Of a stretch of 64,000 nucleotides of DNA, positions 1 to 9,178 are shown piece after piece. Source of the DNA: Nostoc desertorum CM1-VF14 (GTDB taxonomy: Bacteria; Cyanobacteriota; Cyanobacteriia; Cyanobacteriales; Nostocaceae). The position numbers were made by a program, and so were the translations under genes. The notes beneath the pieces were generated by a model. That model was not told the origin of the DNA and made no database searches. It saw nothing but the letters and a program-made list of their open reading frames with translations. Position 1 is the first letter of the stretch, and the number at the start of each line of letters is the position of its first letter. The stretch is taken from the NCBI GenBank assembly GCA_019359245.1, contig JAHHHR010000014.1, forward strand, positions 1 through 64,000, read 5' to 3'.

Positions 1-59
1 AACTGTTTTGGGAGCGATCGCGTTGCGGGTAGATTCATCGGTTAAAACTGCTCAAATGC

Positions 60-317
60 TTACCATATATACATTTTATCAGTTTGAAGCTCCGCTTTTT
101 TCTGAGTTTGTGAGAAATCCGGGGTAAATTCTCCTGTCTGATTCAGCAATTTAGAAATACTAGGAACGCAGTAAGTTCGCATCAAAGCAACTTCGAGCGA
201 TCGCGTCATATCCCAAGGAAACTCATAGCCATTCATCAAGTTATAAATCCGGCAATGATCTTGCACTGGATCAAGTTGCTGAATTAGGTGAAAATTTTTA
301 TAACGATTGAGAAGCAT
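60..317 (-). pseudogene. N-terminal remnant of an MpaB/DUF2236-like oxygenase
   Basis: The first 65 or so residues (through QTGEFT) match my memory of the start of cyanobacterial MpaB-family (DUF2236) oxygenase-like proteins, which are normally several times longer. After that point the reading frame turns into an unrelated 20-residue tail and stops, so only the N-terminus survives. The opposite strand is open from position 3 to 127 and could be the 3' end of a gene entering from outside the window, in which case a rearrangement has joined the two. The function of the intact family is poorly defined. The fragment is unlikely to be active. Confidence 0.5.
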
Positions 318-342
318 CTGAAATTTCTCTGTATAAATTCAG

Positions 343-1473
343 TTATTTATTGACATCTAGCAACCGCGAAGTTTCTAACCGACTCATCCACTTCTCTAAA
401 TAAATTCGATTACCTTTTTCCTCATTTGGATCTTTAGTATCCAAAGGATAAGGCATCAGTCCCAAAATCGTCGCTGTTGTCACGCAAAACATCGATTTTT
501 GGAAACTTATGCAAATTTGTACCCGCAAATCATCTTCACCCCGAAGACTGCGACGATAAATTTCGTGCAAATACTCTGGAAGATAATGACGCATATCCTG
601 CATCAACAAGGTGGGAGGAATACCCGCACCGCCGATGGGCAAAGGATCTGCATACAATGCACCATATTCAAATCGGGTTTGATCTGGGGGAATTTGATAT
701 CCTTGGGCATTGTATGAAACTGTACCGTGGAAAGGAGTTCCTCGGAAGAATACTGCTTCTACATAAGGTATTGCTGTATCTGCTAAGAAGGTCAAACCAA
801 CGCTTTTGGGAATGATTTCATAGACCTCACCTCGAATTTTGACGGCGTAGGTAATTGGGTTTGATGCATTTGCCACTAACCCTGCTTTAATATGTTCTAC
901 AACTTGGGGAATCGATTTGATTTCACCTCGGTCGTAGCGGTCTGATAAGTTGAGGAACATATCAGCCATTACTCGCCAGAATTGACCTAAACCTGTGTAG
1001 TAAGCAGAGACACGCAATTGTTCTGTTAAGAAATCTGGAAACAGTTGGTTAACAGTCGAAATTAAAGGATTATTTTTAAATTTTGCAGCGATAACGGCTT
1101 GCGCTATTTCTTTAAATTCTGTTGTATCTAAATAGGTATCTAGTCCGCCGCCACCGTGCCACATCATGCCTTTCATGCAATACTCTGCATATTCAAAATT
1201 GATTCGATCATGCCACCAGTGACGGAGTAATTTCTGAAAAGAAACCTCTCCATTAAAGTATTTAAAAAATGGGAAAAATATTAAAAACTGATGCTCGGCA
1301 ATATAATTAAGATTTTTTGAATAGGCATCTAAAACTACACCATAGCTTTTAAGAATACCAACAACTTCCAGCACATTTTCTGGATTATCGGGGAGTAACG
1401 CTTCTCCCTTTTGCAGACGTTCAATATACTCAGCTAAGGGATTGTGAACCGCTTTCTTTTTAATAGTTACCAT
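343..1473 (-). CDS. cupB: CO2 hydration protein, CupB/ChpX type
   Basis: This is the CO2-hydrating subunit that docks on specialised NDH-1 complexes of cyanobacterial thylakoid or plasma membranes and converts CO2 to bicarbonate. The protein of about 376 residues has the family landmark GGGGLDTYLDTTEF near residue 130 and the HWWHDRINFEYAEYCMKG stretch before it. The frame is open to 1566, but the extra N-terminus is Pro/Cys-rich and coded by intergenic repeat DNA. GGAGAG lies 6 bases before the ATG at 1473, which I take as the start; an ATG at 1479 is possible. It is the last gene of ndhF-ndhD-cup. Length and the absence of a cupS-like gene suggest CupB (constitutive) rather than CupA, but the paralogue call is inference. 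Confidence 0.88.
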   Translation of the reverse strand: MVTIKKKAVHNPLAEYIERLQKGEALLPDNPENVLEVVGILKSYGVVLDAYSKNLNYIAEHQFLIFFPFFKYFNGEVSFQKLLRHWWHDRINFEYAEYCMKGMMWHGGGGLDTYLDTTEFKEIAQAVIAAKFKNNPLISTVNQLFPDFLTEQLRVSAYYTGLGQFWRVMADMFLNLSDRYDRGEIKSIPQVVEHIKAGLVANASNPITYAVKIRGEVYEIIPKSVGLTFLADTAIPYVEAVFFRGTPFHGTVSYNAQGYQIPPDQTRFEYGALYADPLPIGGAGIPPTLLMQDMRHYLPEYLHEIYRRSLRGEDDLRVQICISFQKSMFCVTTATILGLMPYPLDTKDPNEEKGNRIYLEKWMSRLETSRLLDVNK

Positions 1474-1497
1474 TAACATCTCTCCAAAAAGTATAGG

Positions 1498-1660
1498 GAT
1501 TGGGGCATTGGGCATTGGGCATGGGCATGGGCTAGAGAACTTGGGGACAAGGAGAATTGGGGACAAAGGGAAAGACTTGTTTCAAGTTCTCACCTCTTGT
1601 CCCCTTATCCCCTTGTCTCCCCTGCTTCTTCCCCATTCCCTACTCCCTAATCCCCAGTCC
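1498..1660. repeat. Short tandem repeats between cupB and ndhD
   Basis: The stretch is made of degenerate heptamer-like units: gggcatt copies, then ggggacaag copies, then the pyrimidine-rich cccttgtc and ccccattcc types. Such short tandemly repeated sequences are typical of heterocystous cyanobacteria. The left part extends the cupB frame artificially, and the right edge overlaps the last codons of ndhD. Confidence 0.8.
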
Positions 1661-3158
1661 CCACTTTATCCAAAGACACAGCTACTACTAGGTTTTGGCT
1701 ATTCACCATTGCTGTAATTGTTGGTTCAGTCCAGCGTGCTAACCAACCAGGTTGAATGCCGAAAATCACAATCAGCACCGCTAAAATTGCCGCCGGGGCG
1801 CGATCGCTCCAATACACTCGTGGTAAGTTGGTAACTTGTGCAGATAAGCGTCCAAAAAAGGCGCGGTTGAGAAGTATTAGGAAGTAAACCGCAGTTAAAC
1901 CTGTACCAATCATTGATAGCAGGGTTTGCAATGGAAAAACTGGGAAGCTACCCCGAAAAACGATGAATTCGGAAATAAACCCGACCATTCCCGGTATACC
2001 AGCGCTGGCCATCGCTCCCACAACAATCAAGCTACCAATTACAGGCATACCGCGTTCTGGGTTCAGCAGTCCTTGGAGAACTTCTAAATCCCGGCTTCCA
2101 GCTTTTTTATACACAACCCCTACTAGCAAAAACAGCATGGCAGAAATCAAGCCGTGGCTAATCATCTGCATAACAGCACCCAACACACTTAATGGTGTGG
2201 AAGCCGCCGCAGCTAAAAGCACGTAGCCCATGTGTCCAATGGAACTGTATGCCACCATTTTTTTCATATCTGTCTGGGCGATCGCACATGATGCACCATA
2301 CAATACACTCACTACAGCCCAAGTCGCCAACCAAGGAGCCACATAAGCCCAAGCTTCTGGTAATAAGTTCATACCAAACCGCAGTAAGCCATAAGTTCCT
2401 AACTTCAACAATACCCCAGCCAATAGCACAGAAATTGGTGTGGAAGCTTCAACGTGAGCATCTGGCAACCAAGTATGGAAGGGAACCAAGGGAATTTTAA
2501 TGCCGAAACCTACCAAAATCCCTGCTAGCAGTAAAAGCTGTGTCGCTAAAGGTAGAGTCGTAGGGTTCAAGGTTGATAGTGCAAAGCTAGAGGAACCACT
2601 TAGCCAAACCATACCGAGGAAACTTGCTAAAATCAAGATTCCCGAAACAGCAGTATAAATAAGAAATTTTGTTGCAGCATAACCCCGCTTTTCCCCACCC
2701 CAAATGGCTATCAAAAGATATAGCGGAATTAATTCCAATTCGTAAAACAAGAAAAATAGTAATAAATCCTGTGCCAGAAAAGCTCCAGTCACCCCAACGC
2801 TTAATAATAGTATCAAAGAGTAATAAAATTTAGGACGCTGTAGGGATTCGTCGCTGCTGTAAATGGCAATGCAAGTTAACAATCCATTCAAAACCAGCAA
2901 TGGCAAAGATAAACCATCTATTCCCAGATTATAGTTCAAGCCTAAAACATCTATCCAAGTGAGAGACTCAGCAAACTGTTGAGTTATTTCCCCTGGATGG
3001 AACTGAATTGCGAGTACTATTGTCCACAAGAAAGCGATACTGGCAAAGACTAAAGCCACCCCACGGGCAAATTTGCCACTGATGCCAGAGGGCGAGAAAC
3101 CAATTAAAGCTGCACCGATTAACGGCACTAGAATTAAAACACTAAGCATAGACTTCAA
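1647..3158 (-). CDS. ndhD4: NDH-1 subunit NdhD of a CO2-uptake complex (D4-type)
   Basis: Membrane subunit of the NuoM/NdhD antiporter-like family, 503 residues, almost entirely hydrophobic with about 14 predicted helices. The conserved transmembrane glutamate sits in FFLFYELELIPLYLL (around residue 140), and the LPDAHVEASTP motif of the family is present. In NDH-1MS-type complexes it helps couple electron and proton transfer to CO2 hydration by the Cup subunit. It lies between ndhF and the cup gene on the same strand, so the three probably form one operon. The last few codons (GTGD and stop) fall in repeat DNA. D4 rather than D3 is inferred from its CupB-like partner. Start may be the second Met at residue 4. 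Confidence 0.9.
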   Translation of the reverse strand: MKSMLSVLILVPLIGAALIGFSPSGISGKFARGVALVFASIAFLWTIVLAIQFHPGEITQQFAESLTWIDVLGLNYNLGIDGLSLPLLVLNGLLTCIAIYSSDESLQRPKFYYSLILLLSVGVTGAFLAQDLLLFFLFYELELIPLYLLIAIWGGEKRGYAATKFLIYTAVSGILILASFLGMVWLSGSSSFALSTLNPTTLPLATQLLLLAGILVGFGIKIPLVPFHTWLPDAHVEASTPISVLLAGVLLKLGTYGLLRFGMNLLPEAWAYVAPWLATWAVVSVLYGASCAIAQTDMKKMVAYSSIGHMGYVLLAAAASTPLSVLGAVMQMISHGLISAMLFLLVGVVYKKAGSRDLEVLQGLLNPERGMPVIGSLIVVGAMASAGIPGMVGFISEFIVFRGSFPVFPLQTLLSMIGTGLTAVYFLILLNRAFFGRLSAQVTNLPRVYWSDRAPAAILAVLIVIFGIQPGWLARWTEPTITAMVNSQNLVVAVSLDKVGTGD

Positions 3159-3162
3159 GTAA

Positions 3163-3216
3163 GGGGCAGGGGGAGCAGGGGGAGCAGGGGGAGCAGGGGG
3201 AGCAGGGGGAGCAGGG
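3163..3216. repeat. Tandem 9-bp repeat (gcaggggga) between ndhD and ndhF
   Basis: About six near-perfect copies of a 9-base unit gcaggggga occupy most of the 88-base gap between ndhF and ndhD. Such arrays are prone to slippage. They could affect translation coupling inside the operon, but nothing in the sequence proves a role. Confidence 0.9.
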
Positions 3217-3246
3217 AAAAGAATAACCTCTCACTCTTAACTCCGC

Positions 3247-5103
3247 TTAAAAAGGCAATTTATCTAGCAAACCCAATGACCAGCTGATGAAAAAACCCAG
3301 GACGCTAACAACTGCTAGGATGGTCAACATATAGCCCTGAGATTGTCCAGAAATACTGTATTTTAAAGTTTGTCCACCGAAAATAGTCGCAAATCCAACT
3401 AAGTTCACCAAACCATCGACTAAATAGCGATCGCTCCAAGCAGAAATTTTAGATAGCAGTGCTACTGCACCCACTACCGTTACCCGATAAACTCGGTCAA
3501 TATAAAAATCATAACCTAACAAGTCTTGCACAAATCTCCACGCCAAGATTCTGGATCTTGACCAAGCTTTGTGTAGATGAACTGTAGATCCTACACCTAC
3601 CCCCACGACGGTAGAAATAAACAACGCTAACGCTACGTACCAATTAATACTTTCCCAATCTGGTAGCAAGTACCATTGCTGTAGCATCAAAGGCACAAGC
3701 AGAGTCAAGACTGTAAGAATCACCATTGGTAAGGCCATCTGCCAACCAACTTCTGGGGTGCGACGGGTTTTCTGCTGCGGTTTCCCCCAAAAGACTAATC
3801 TAAATACTCTGGTCAAGTTTAATGCTGTTAAGCCATTGACCAGTAATAAAACTACAATTACCCAAGGGCTAATATTCACAAAACCGTCAGCCCATGCTAA
3901 CATTGCCCAAAAGCTTCCTAGTGGTAGCAATGTTACCATCCCGGCTGCACCGACAATAAAAGCAGTAGTTGTGGCTGGCATCCGTGACCACAGACCACCC
4001 ATTTCTGTTAAGTCTTGGCTTTGGGTAGTCAAGATGACTGAACCGGAACTCATAAATAATAATGCTTTAGCGATCGCATGAGTTAACAGCAACATCAAGG
4101 CTACACCCCCTTGCTGCAAGCCCACCGCCAAAAACACTAAGCCCATGTATGCACTGGTGGAATGAGATAGCGATCGCTTAATGTCAATTTGAGCTATGGA
4201 TACTAATGTTGCTCCAATCGCTGTCACCGTTCCCATGACTACTAATACATTCAAGGCAACTGGCGACAGAGCTAACAATGGTTGTAGTTTATACAGTAAA
4301 TAAGCACCACCAGCTACGACTAGTGAGTTTCTCATTACCGAGGCGGGGTTGGGCCCTTCCATTGCCTCATCTAACCAAAGATGCAGGGGAAATTGGGCGC
4401 ATTTCCCAGCAGGCCCAGCAATTAACGCCAACCCTAGCAATGTTGATGCAATTGGGCTTAAATTAGCCGTTTGCGCCCACTCATATAAATCTGAAAAGTT
4501 CAAACTCCCGGCTAAGGTAGAAAGCGTCACCACTCCCATCAACAGCAACAAGTCTCCCACCCGTTTGGTCAAAAACGCATCCCGCGCTGCCGTCACTACT
4601 AGCGGTTGAGCATACCAGAATCCCACCAGCAAGTAAGTTGAAAGCGTCAGTACTTCCAAAAGGGCATAGCTGAAAAGCAAAGAATCACTGATTGCTAAAG
4701 CACTCAGCGCTGCTTCAAAAAATCCCAGCAGCCCAAAAAAACGTGCCAACGACCAGTCTTTTTCCATGTAACCCAGAGCGTAAACTTGTGCAAGTAAGCT
4801 TAACCCTGTAATTAAAACTGTTGCCCCAATGCTGACTGCCGAAAGTTCCAAGGCAAAAGATAAGTCTAAATCAGCAGCTTTGAACCATGTCACCAGTAAC
4901 TTTTCTGGCTCTCTATCCCAGATAATGTTAAATACAAACAGACTATGGGCAAAAGCCAAAACCGTCATCAACAAGTTTATGTATGCCGCAGGTCTTGGCC
5001 CTGTTCGCCGAATTATTCCTATTCCCCACGGCAATGTCAAAATTGCGCCTAATAAGCTATATAAAGGCACAAACCAACTTGTTGAAAATAGAAATTCATT
5101 CAT
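3247..5103 (-). CDS. ndhF4: NDH-1 subunit NdhF of a CO2-uptake complex (F4-type)
   Basis: NuoL/NdhF antiporter-like subunit of 618 residues with continuous hydrophobic helices. The central Proton_antipo_M region includes the GPAGKCAQFPLHLWLDEAMEGPNPASV block, the family's H/K-containing signature. The C-terminus has a final set of helices ending in WSLGLLDKLPF. It is first in the putative operon ndhF-ndhD-cup, transcribed away from the ccm genes across a 659-base divergent region. The length fits the CO2-uptake NdhF3/F4 paralogues rather than respiratory NdhF1. The F4 label rests on the CupB-like partner. Confidence 0.9.
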   Translation of the reverse strand: MNEFLFSTSWFVPLYSLLGAILTLPWGIGIIRRTGPRPAAYINLLMTVLAFAHSLFVFNIIWDREPEKLLVTWFKAADLDLSFALELSAVSIGATVLITGLSLLAQVYALGYMEKDWSLARFFGLLGFFEAALSALAISDSLLFSYALLEVLTLSTYLLVGFWYAQPLVVTAARDAFLTKRVGDLLLLMGVVTLSTLAGSLNFSDLYEWAQTANLSPIASTLLGLALIAGPAGKCAQFPLHLWLDEAMEGPNPASVMRNSLVVAGGAYLLYKLQPLLALSPVALNVLVVMGTVTAIGATLVSIAQIDIKRSLSHSTSAYMGLVFLAVGLQQGGVALMLLLTHAIAKALLFMSSGSVILTTQSQDLTEMGGLWSRMPATTTAFIVGAAGMVTLLPLGSFWAMLAWADGFVNISPWVIVVLLLVNGLTALNLTRVFRLVFWGKPQQKTRRTPEVGWQMALPMVILTVLTLLVPLMLQQWYLLPDWESINWYVALALFISTVVGVGVGSTVHLHKAWSRSRILAWRFVQDLLGYDFYIDRVYRVTVVGAVALLSKISAWSDRYLVDGLVNLVGFATIFGGQTLKYSISGQSQGYMLTILAVVSVLGFFISWSLGLLDKLPF

Positions 5104-5762
5104 TTAAATTCACCTTGACAATTCAGCCTTGATTTTAAAAAAGCTTTCAAACAATTATTTATTTTTAGAGAATTGAACTAGTAAAATTTCAATATTTTTT
5201 TACTATTATTTCAACTAAATTATCAAAAGTATTTTTACTTTACTTTACCTATTAAACTTCTATAAAATATAACTTTACATATGCAAAAGCATTTACTTGT
5301 CTTCACCCTACCTCCGTTTTTACATTTATATTTCTACTTTGACCAAAGTACTTTATACGGTATATTTGAAAAACTTATATCTTTTTCACTTAGTCCTTGT
5401 AAACATAGCGAAAATCGTTAAAAGACAGAGACAGCACAAGATACAGCAGCTTGTCGTCCCTCGCCAGATCAAATTACCCTTGTTTATGAATGTCGTTTTG
5501 TAAATGTGATAAAGAAATTATAAAGCATAAGCGCCTCCTCTTGGAATCAGTGAACTTTAATTGCTCAGGAGGACAGATAAATTTTTGTTAAGTTTTTTAA
5601 AACTTTCTTATCATAAACTATTATAGTAATTTATATTGCCAGAAAGGCCAACCTTTCCTATGCTTAATTTGGAAGTGTTTTCTTAGCTATTAAGATCAAG
5701 CTCTCCCCGTCAAAAATTTTAAGCGACAGTACAGATTGGATTAATATTGTAGGAGTTCTGCG
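5104..5762. promoter_or_regulatory. Divergent regulatory region between ndhF and ccmK
   Basis: This gene-free, AT-rich stretch of 659 bases separates two divergent inorganic-carbon operons and must hold both promoters. No convincing protein, RNA gene or terminator is visible. AGGAG at 5751-5755 is the ribosome-binding site of ccmK, 7 bases before its ATG. LysR regulators of the CmpR/CcmR type would be plausible binders, but I could not point to a single convincing operator by eye. Confidence 0.6.
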
Positions 5763-6071
5763 ATGCCAATTGCAGTTGGAATGATTGAAACGAAGGGCTT
5801 TCCAGCAGTAGTGGAAGCTGCTGATGCGATGGTGAAAGCCGCCCGTGTGACTTTAGTAGGGTATGAAAAAATTGGTAGCGCTCGCGTCACCGTGATAGTT
5901 AGGGGAGATGTATCGGAAGTTCAAGCTTCTGTAGCAGCTGGAGTTGAAGCAGCGAAAAGAGTTTTTGGTGGTGAAGTGTTATCCACTCACATCATTGCTC
6001 GTCCTCACGAAAACCTGGAATACGTCTTGCCGATACGTTACACCGAAGCTGTGGAACAATTCCGTACTTAA
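5763..6071 (+). CDS. ccmK2: Carboxysome shell hexamer CcmK (CcmK2-like)
   Basis: Single-domain BMC-H protein of 102 residues that forms the hexameric tiles of the beta-carboxysome facets. The BMC fold is marked by AVGMIET at the start, the pore loop KIGS at residues 36-39, and [14 protein letters not shown] near the C-terminus. Ending at FRT without a tail fits CcmK2-type proteins better than CcmK1. Residue 40 is Ala where many homologues have Gly, next to the pore loop. It is the first gene of ccmK-K-L-M-N-O and is preceded by a good AGGAG. Numbering of ccmK paralogues varies between strains. Confidence 0.95.
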   Translation: MPIAVGMIETKGFPAVVEAADAMVKAARVTLVGYEKIGSARVTVIVRGDVSEVQASVAAGVEAAKRVFGGEVLSTHIIARPHENLEYVLPIRYTEAVEQFRT

Positions 6072-6163
6072 AAGCTGTTTAAACGAAAGTAATTAACGCT
6101 CTTTACCTGATTGAGGATCACTTTTGTCCAAGGCTAAAAACAATAAAAAAGGGATTAAAACTA

Positions 6164-6508
6164 ATGTCAATTGCAGTAGGAATGGTTGAAACGCTAGGCT
6201 TTCCAGCAGTCGTGGAAGCTGCTGATGCAATGGTGAAAGCTGCCCGTGTTACTCTAGTAGGCTATGAAAAAATCGGCAGTGGTCGAGTTACCGTAATTGT
6301 TCGGGGTGATGTGTCGGAAGTGCAAGCTTCCGTAGGCGCTGGTGTTGAATCAGTGAAGCGAGTCAACGGCGGACAAGTGTTATCTACTCACATCATTGCT
6401 CGTCCTCACGAAAACTTGGAATACGTCCTACCAATTCGTTATACCGAAGATGTAGAACAGTTCCGGGAAAATGTCAATGCAATTCGTCCTTTCGGTAGAA
6501 GACCGTAA
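6164..6508 (+). CDS. ccmK1: Carboxysome shell hexamer CcmK (CcmK1-like)
   Basis: Second BMC-H shell protein, 114 residues, closely related to its upstream neighbour at both protein and DNA level, so the pair is a tandem duplication. The pore loop is KIGSGR. It carries an extra C-terminal tail ([13 protein letters not shown]), a feature of CcmK1-type proteins. It lies 92 bases after the first ccmK and 6 bases before ccmL. Mixed CcmK1/CcmK2 shells are the known building material of beta-carboxysome facets. Confidence 0.95.
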   Translation: MSIAVGMVETLGFPAVVEAADAMVKAARVTLVGYEKIGSGRVTVIVRGDVSEVQASVGAGVESVKRVNGGQVLSTHIIARPHENLEYVLPIRYTEDVEQFRENVNAIRPFGRRP

Positions 6509-6514
6509 TTTGTA

Positions 6515-6817
6515 ATGCAAGTCGCCAAAGTTCGCGGCACAGTAGTTAGCACCCAAAAAGATCCAAGTCTTCGAGGTGTAAAACTACTGTTGTTACAATT
6601 AGTGGATGAAGACGGTAACATCCTGCCAGAATATGAGGTAGCAGCAGATAGTGTGGGAGCAGGAGTCGATGAGTGGGTACTTGTCAGTCGTGGCAGTGCC
6701 GCTCGTCAAGTTCTTGGCAATGAACAGCGACCGTTAGATGCAGTGGTAGTAGCGATTATAGATACTATTCACGTTGAAGATCGCCTCATTTACAGCAAAA
6801 AAGATCAATATCGATAA
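6515..6817 (+). CDS. ccmL: Carboxysome shell vertex pentamer CcmL
   Basis: The CcmL/EutN-family protein of 100 residues forms pentamers that close the icosahedral vertices of the carboxysome. It begins MQVAKVRGTVVSTQKDPSLRG and contains DSVGAGVDEWVLVSRGSAAR, the family signature, followed by DAVVVAIIDTI. Length is normal. The start is only 6 bases after ccmK1 and no strong Shine-Dalgarno is visible, so translational coupling to ccmK1 is likely. Confidence 0.96.
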   Translation: MQVAKVRGTVVSTQKDPSLRGVKLLLLQLVDEDGNILPEYEVAADSVGAGVDEWVLVSRGSAARQVLGNEQRPLDAVVVAIIDTIHVEDRLIYSKKDQYR

Positions 6818-6835
6818 GTCATTAGTCATTTAGTG

Positions 6836-7027
6836 AGCCAGCGCGGTTTTCTCCCAAAGGGAGAGGCTAACGCCAAGGGGGTTTCCCCATGAGTGACTGG
6901 CGTTAGCGCAGCGCTAGCGTTCGCGCAGCGTCTCGTAGAGAGGCACGAGCGTCACCCGTAAGGGTCATTAGTCACTTGCTCTCGACAAAAGGCAAATGAC
7001 AAAGGACAAATGACAAATGACAAATGA
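6836..7027. repeat. Interspersed and tandem repeats upstream of ccmM
   Basis: The ccmL-ccmM gap carries an interspersed element rich in gcgcagcg and gctagcg palindromes, including a 20-base string (cgcgcagcgtctcgtagaga, 6922-6941) that recurs exactly inside the mannosidase gene at 27890-27909. It is followed by four or more copies of a caaatga/caaagga heptamer. This lies inside the carboxysome operon and could influence the ccmL to ccmM expression ratio; that is inference. Confidence 0.8.
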
Positions 7028-7048
7028 CAATAGAGGAGGAATCTCGAA

Positions 7049-9058
7049 ATGGCAGTCCGCAGCACGGCGGCACCTCCAACCCCGTGGTCGAGGAATTTAG
7101 CTGAAGCGCAAATCCATGAAACAGCCTTTGTGCATCCGTTCTCCAATCTGATTGGAGATGTACATATAGGTGCAAATGTAATCGTTGCTCCGGGGACTAC
7201 GATTAGAGCGGATGAAGGCACACCTTTTTATATTGGTGAAAACACTAATATTCAAGATGGTGTTGTGATTCATGGGTTGGAGCAAGGTCGAGTAATTGGC
7301 GATGATCAAAATAAATACTCGGTGTGGGTAGGTAAAAACAGTTGCATTACCCACATGGCTCTAATTCACGGCCCAGCTTATGTAGGGGATAATTCCTTCA
7401 TTGGCTTCCGCTCTACGGTGTTTAATGCCAGGGTGGGTGCAGGTTGCATCGTAATGATGCACACTTTGATTCAAGACGTAGAAATTCCCCCAGGTAAGTA
7501 TGTACCTTCGGGAGCGATAATTACCAATCAGCAGCAAGCTGATCGCTTGCCAGATGTGCAAGATCAGGATAAGGACTTTGCTCATCATGTGGTTGGAATT
7601 AATCAGGCGCTGCGAGCTGGTTATCTTTGTGCTGCGGATAGCAAATGTATTGCACCAATTCGGGATGAGAACACTAAATCTTATAAGGGTAATGGTGTTA
7701 CTGTTTTAGAGCTAGAAAGGAGTAGTGAAGTGTCGAGCAATAGCTTGGGTGCAGAAACAATAGAGCAGTTGCGCTATCTATTGGAACAAGGGTATAAGAT
7801 TGGTACAGAACACGTAGACCAAAGACGGTTCCGCACGGGTTCTTGGACTAGTTGCCAACCAATTGAACCGAGATCCATCGGTGAAGCGATTGCAGCATTA
7901 GAAAGCTGTGTAAATGACCATAGCGGCGAGTATGTCCGCCTGTTTGGTATTGACAAAGATAGACGACGTGTGTTAGAGAGCATCATCCAACGCCCGGATG
8001 GTGATTTTAAACCAGCTACCAATTTTAAGGCTCCGGCTAGTAGTCATAGTAATGGCGGCTATAGCAGTAATGGTAACGGTAATGGTAACGGCTCTAGCAG
8101 TGGCAAAGTCAATGGCGAAACTGTAGAGCAAATCCGCCAACTTTTGGCAGGTGGTTACAAAATTGGTATGGAACACGTAGACGAGCGCCGTTTCCGTACT
8201 GGTTCCTGGACTAGCTGCAAGCCAATTGAAGCAACTTCTATAAATCAAGTAATTTCCGGCTTGGAAGAATGTATAGAAAGCCATCAAGGCGAGTATGTGC
8301 GTTTAATAGGTATTGATACCAAAGCCAAACGGCGGGTATTAGAAACAATTATCCAACGTCCAAATGGTCAAGTAACCTCCTCTGGTAGTCAGAAATCATT
8401 TACTAGCAGTGGAACTTCTGGTAATGCTACGGCAACAGCTACTAGCAACCGTTTGAGTACAGAAGTGGTAGACCAACTCCGGCAATTATTGGCTGGTGGG
8501 TATAAGATTAGTATTGAACACGTAGATGAACGACGGTTCCGTACAGGTTCTTGGACTAGTACCGGTCAGATTCAAGCCTCCTCAGAAAGAGAAGCGATCG
8601 CAGCTATAGAAGGACACCTTGGCGAATACCAAGGGGAATATGTACGCTTAATTGGTATTGACTCCAAAGCCAAGCGTCGGGTATTAGAAACGATTATCCA
8701 ACGGCCAAATGGTCAAGTAGCCTCCTCTGGCAGTCAGAAACCATTTACTGCTAGCAGTGCGCCTACTGCTACAGCAACAGCAACAGCTACCAGTACCCGC
8801 TTGAGTAGTGAAGTTGTAGACCAACTCCGACAATTATTGGCTGGCGGCTCTAAAATTAGCCTTGAACACGTAGACCAACGGCGGTTCCGTACAGGTTCCT
8901 GGACTAGTACCGGTCAGATTCAAGCCTCCTCAGAAAGAGAAGCGATCGCAGCCGTAGAAGGACACCTTGGCGAATACCAAGGGGAATATGTGCGCCTAAT
9001 TGGTATTGACCCCAAAGCCAAGCGTCGGGTATTAGAAACGATTATTCAAAGACCATAG
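7049..9058 (+). CDS. ccmM: Carboxysome scaffold and gamma-carbonic anhydrase CcmM
   Basis: CcmM nucleates the beta-carboxysome by crosslinking Rubisco. Residues 1 to about 210 form a left-handed beta-helix gamma-carbonic anhydrase domain with the metal ligands His75, His102 and His107. Cys194 and Cys200 are also present, the pair known to be needed for activity in CcmM of other strains. Four RbcS-like (SSUL) modules follow at about 236-316, 357-437, 472-552 and 588-669, each with [10 protein letters not shown], joined by Ser/Gly/Ala/Thr linkers. Modules 1 and 2 have two cysteines each; modules 3 and 4 have none. GAGGAGGA precedes the ATG. An internal start is annotated separately. Confidence 0.97.
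   Translation: MAVRSTAAPPTPWSRNLAEAQIHETAFVHPFSNLIGDVHIGANVIVAPGTTIRADEGTPFYIGENTNIQDGVVIHGLEQGRVIGDDQNKYSVWVGKNSCITHMALIHGPAYVGDNSFIGFRSTVFNARVGAGCIVMMHTLIQDVEIPPGKYVPSGAIITNQQQADRLPDVQDQDKDFAHHVVGINQALRAGYLCAADSKCIAPIRDENTKSYKGNGVTVLELERSSEVSSNSLGAETIEQLRYLLEQGYKIGTEHVDQRRFRTGSWTSCQPIEPRSIGEAIAALESCVNDHSGEYVRLFGIDKDRRRVLESIIQRPDGDFKPATNFKAPASSHSNGGYSSNGNGNGNGSSSGKVNGETVEQIRQLLAGGYKIGMEHVDERRFRTGSWTSCKPIEATSINQVISGLEECIESHQGEYVRLIGIDTKAKRRVLETIIQRPNGQVTSSGSQKSFTSSGTSGNATATATSNRLSTEVVDQLRQLLAGGYKISIEHVDERRFRTGSWTSTGQIQASSEREAIAAIEGHLGEYQGEYVRLIGIDSKAKRRVLETIIQRPNGQVASSGSQKPFTASSAPTATATATATSTRLSSEVVDQLRQLLAGGSKISLEHVDQRRFRTGSWTSTGQIQASSEREAIAAVEGHLGEYQGEYVRLIGIDPKAKRRVLETIIQRP
7717..7732 (+). 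promoter_or_regulatory. Internal ribosome-binding site and GTG start for short CcmM
   Basis: AAGGAG at 7717-7722 is followed after 7 bases by GTG at 7730-7732, in frame as codon 228 of ccmM. Initiation here would give a 442-residue protein made only of the four SSUL modules. Short CcmM made by internal initiation is known from other beta-cyanobacteria; its use here is inferred from the sequence. Confidence 0.8.
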
Positions 9059-9178
9059 TAGGGAGTAGGGAGTAGGGAGTGAGTCATTGGTAGATTAATC
9101 AATAAATAATTCTTCCTCCCCTGTTCCCCCTGCCCCTCATCCCGATTCCCCACTCCGGCTTCCGAGGTTAAAATTTCC

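Noticed and set aside
477..815. Open frame of 112 residues on the plus strand
   Set aside because: It is antisense to cupB, whose protein is clearly recognised, and has no family likeness or ribosome-binding site.
5297..5503. 68-residue frame in the ndhF-ccmK divergent region
   Set aside because: Composition (Tyr/Leu/Phe from AT-rich DNA) fits chance, with no ribosome-binding site.
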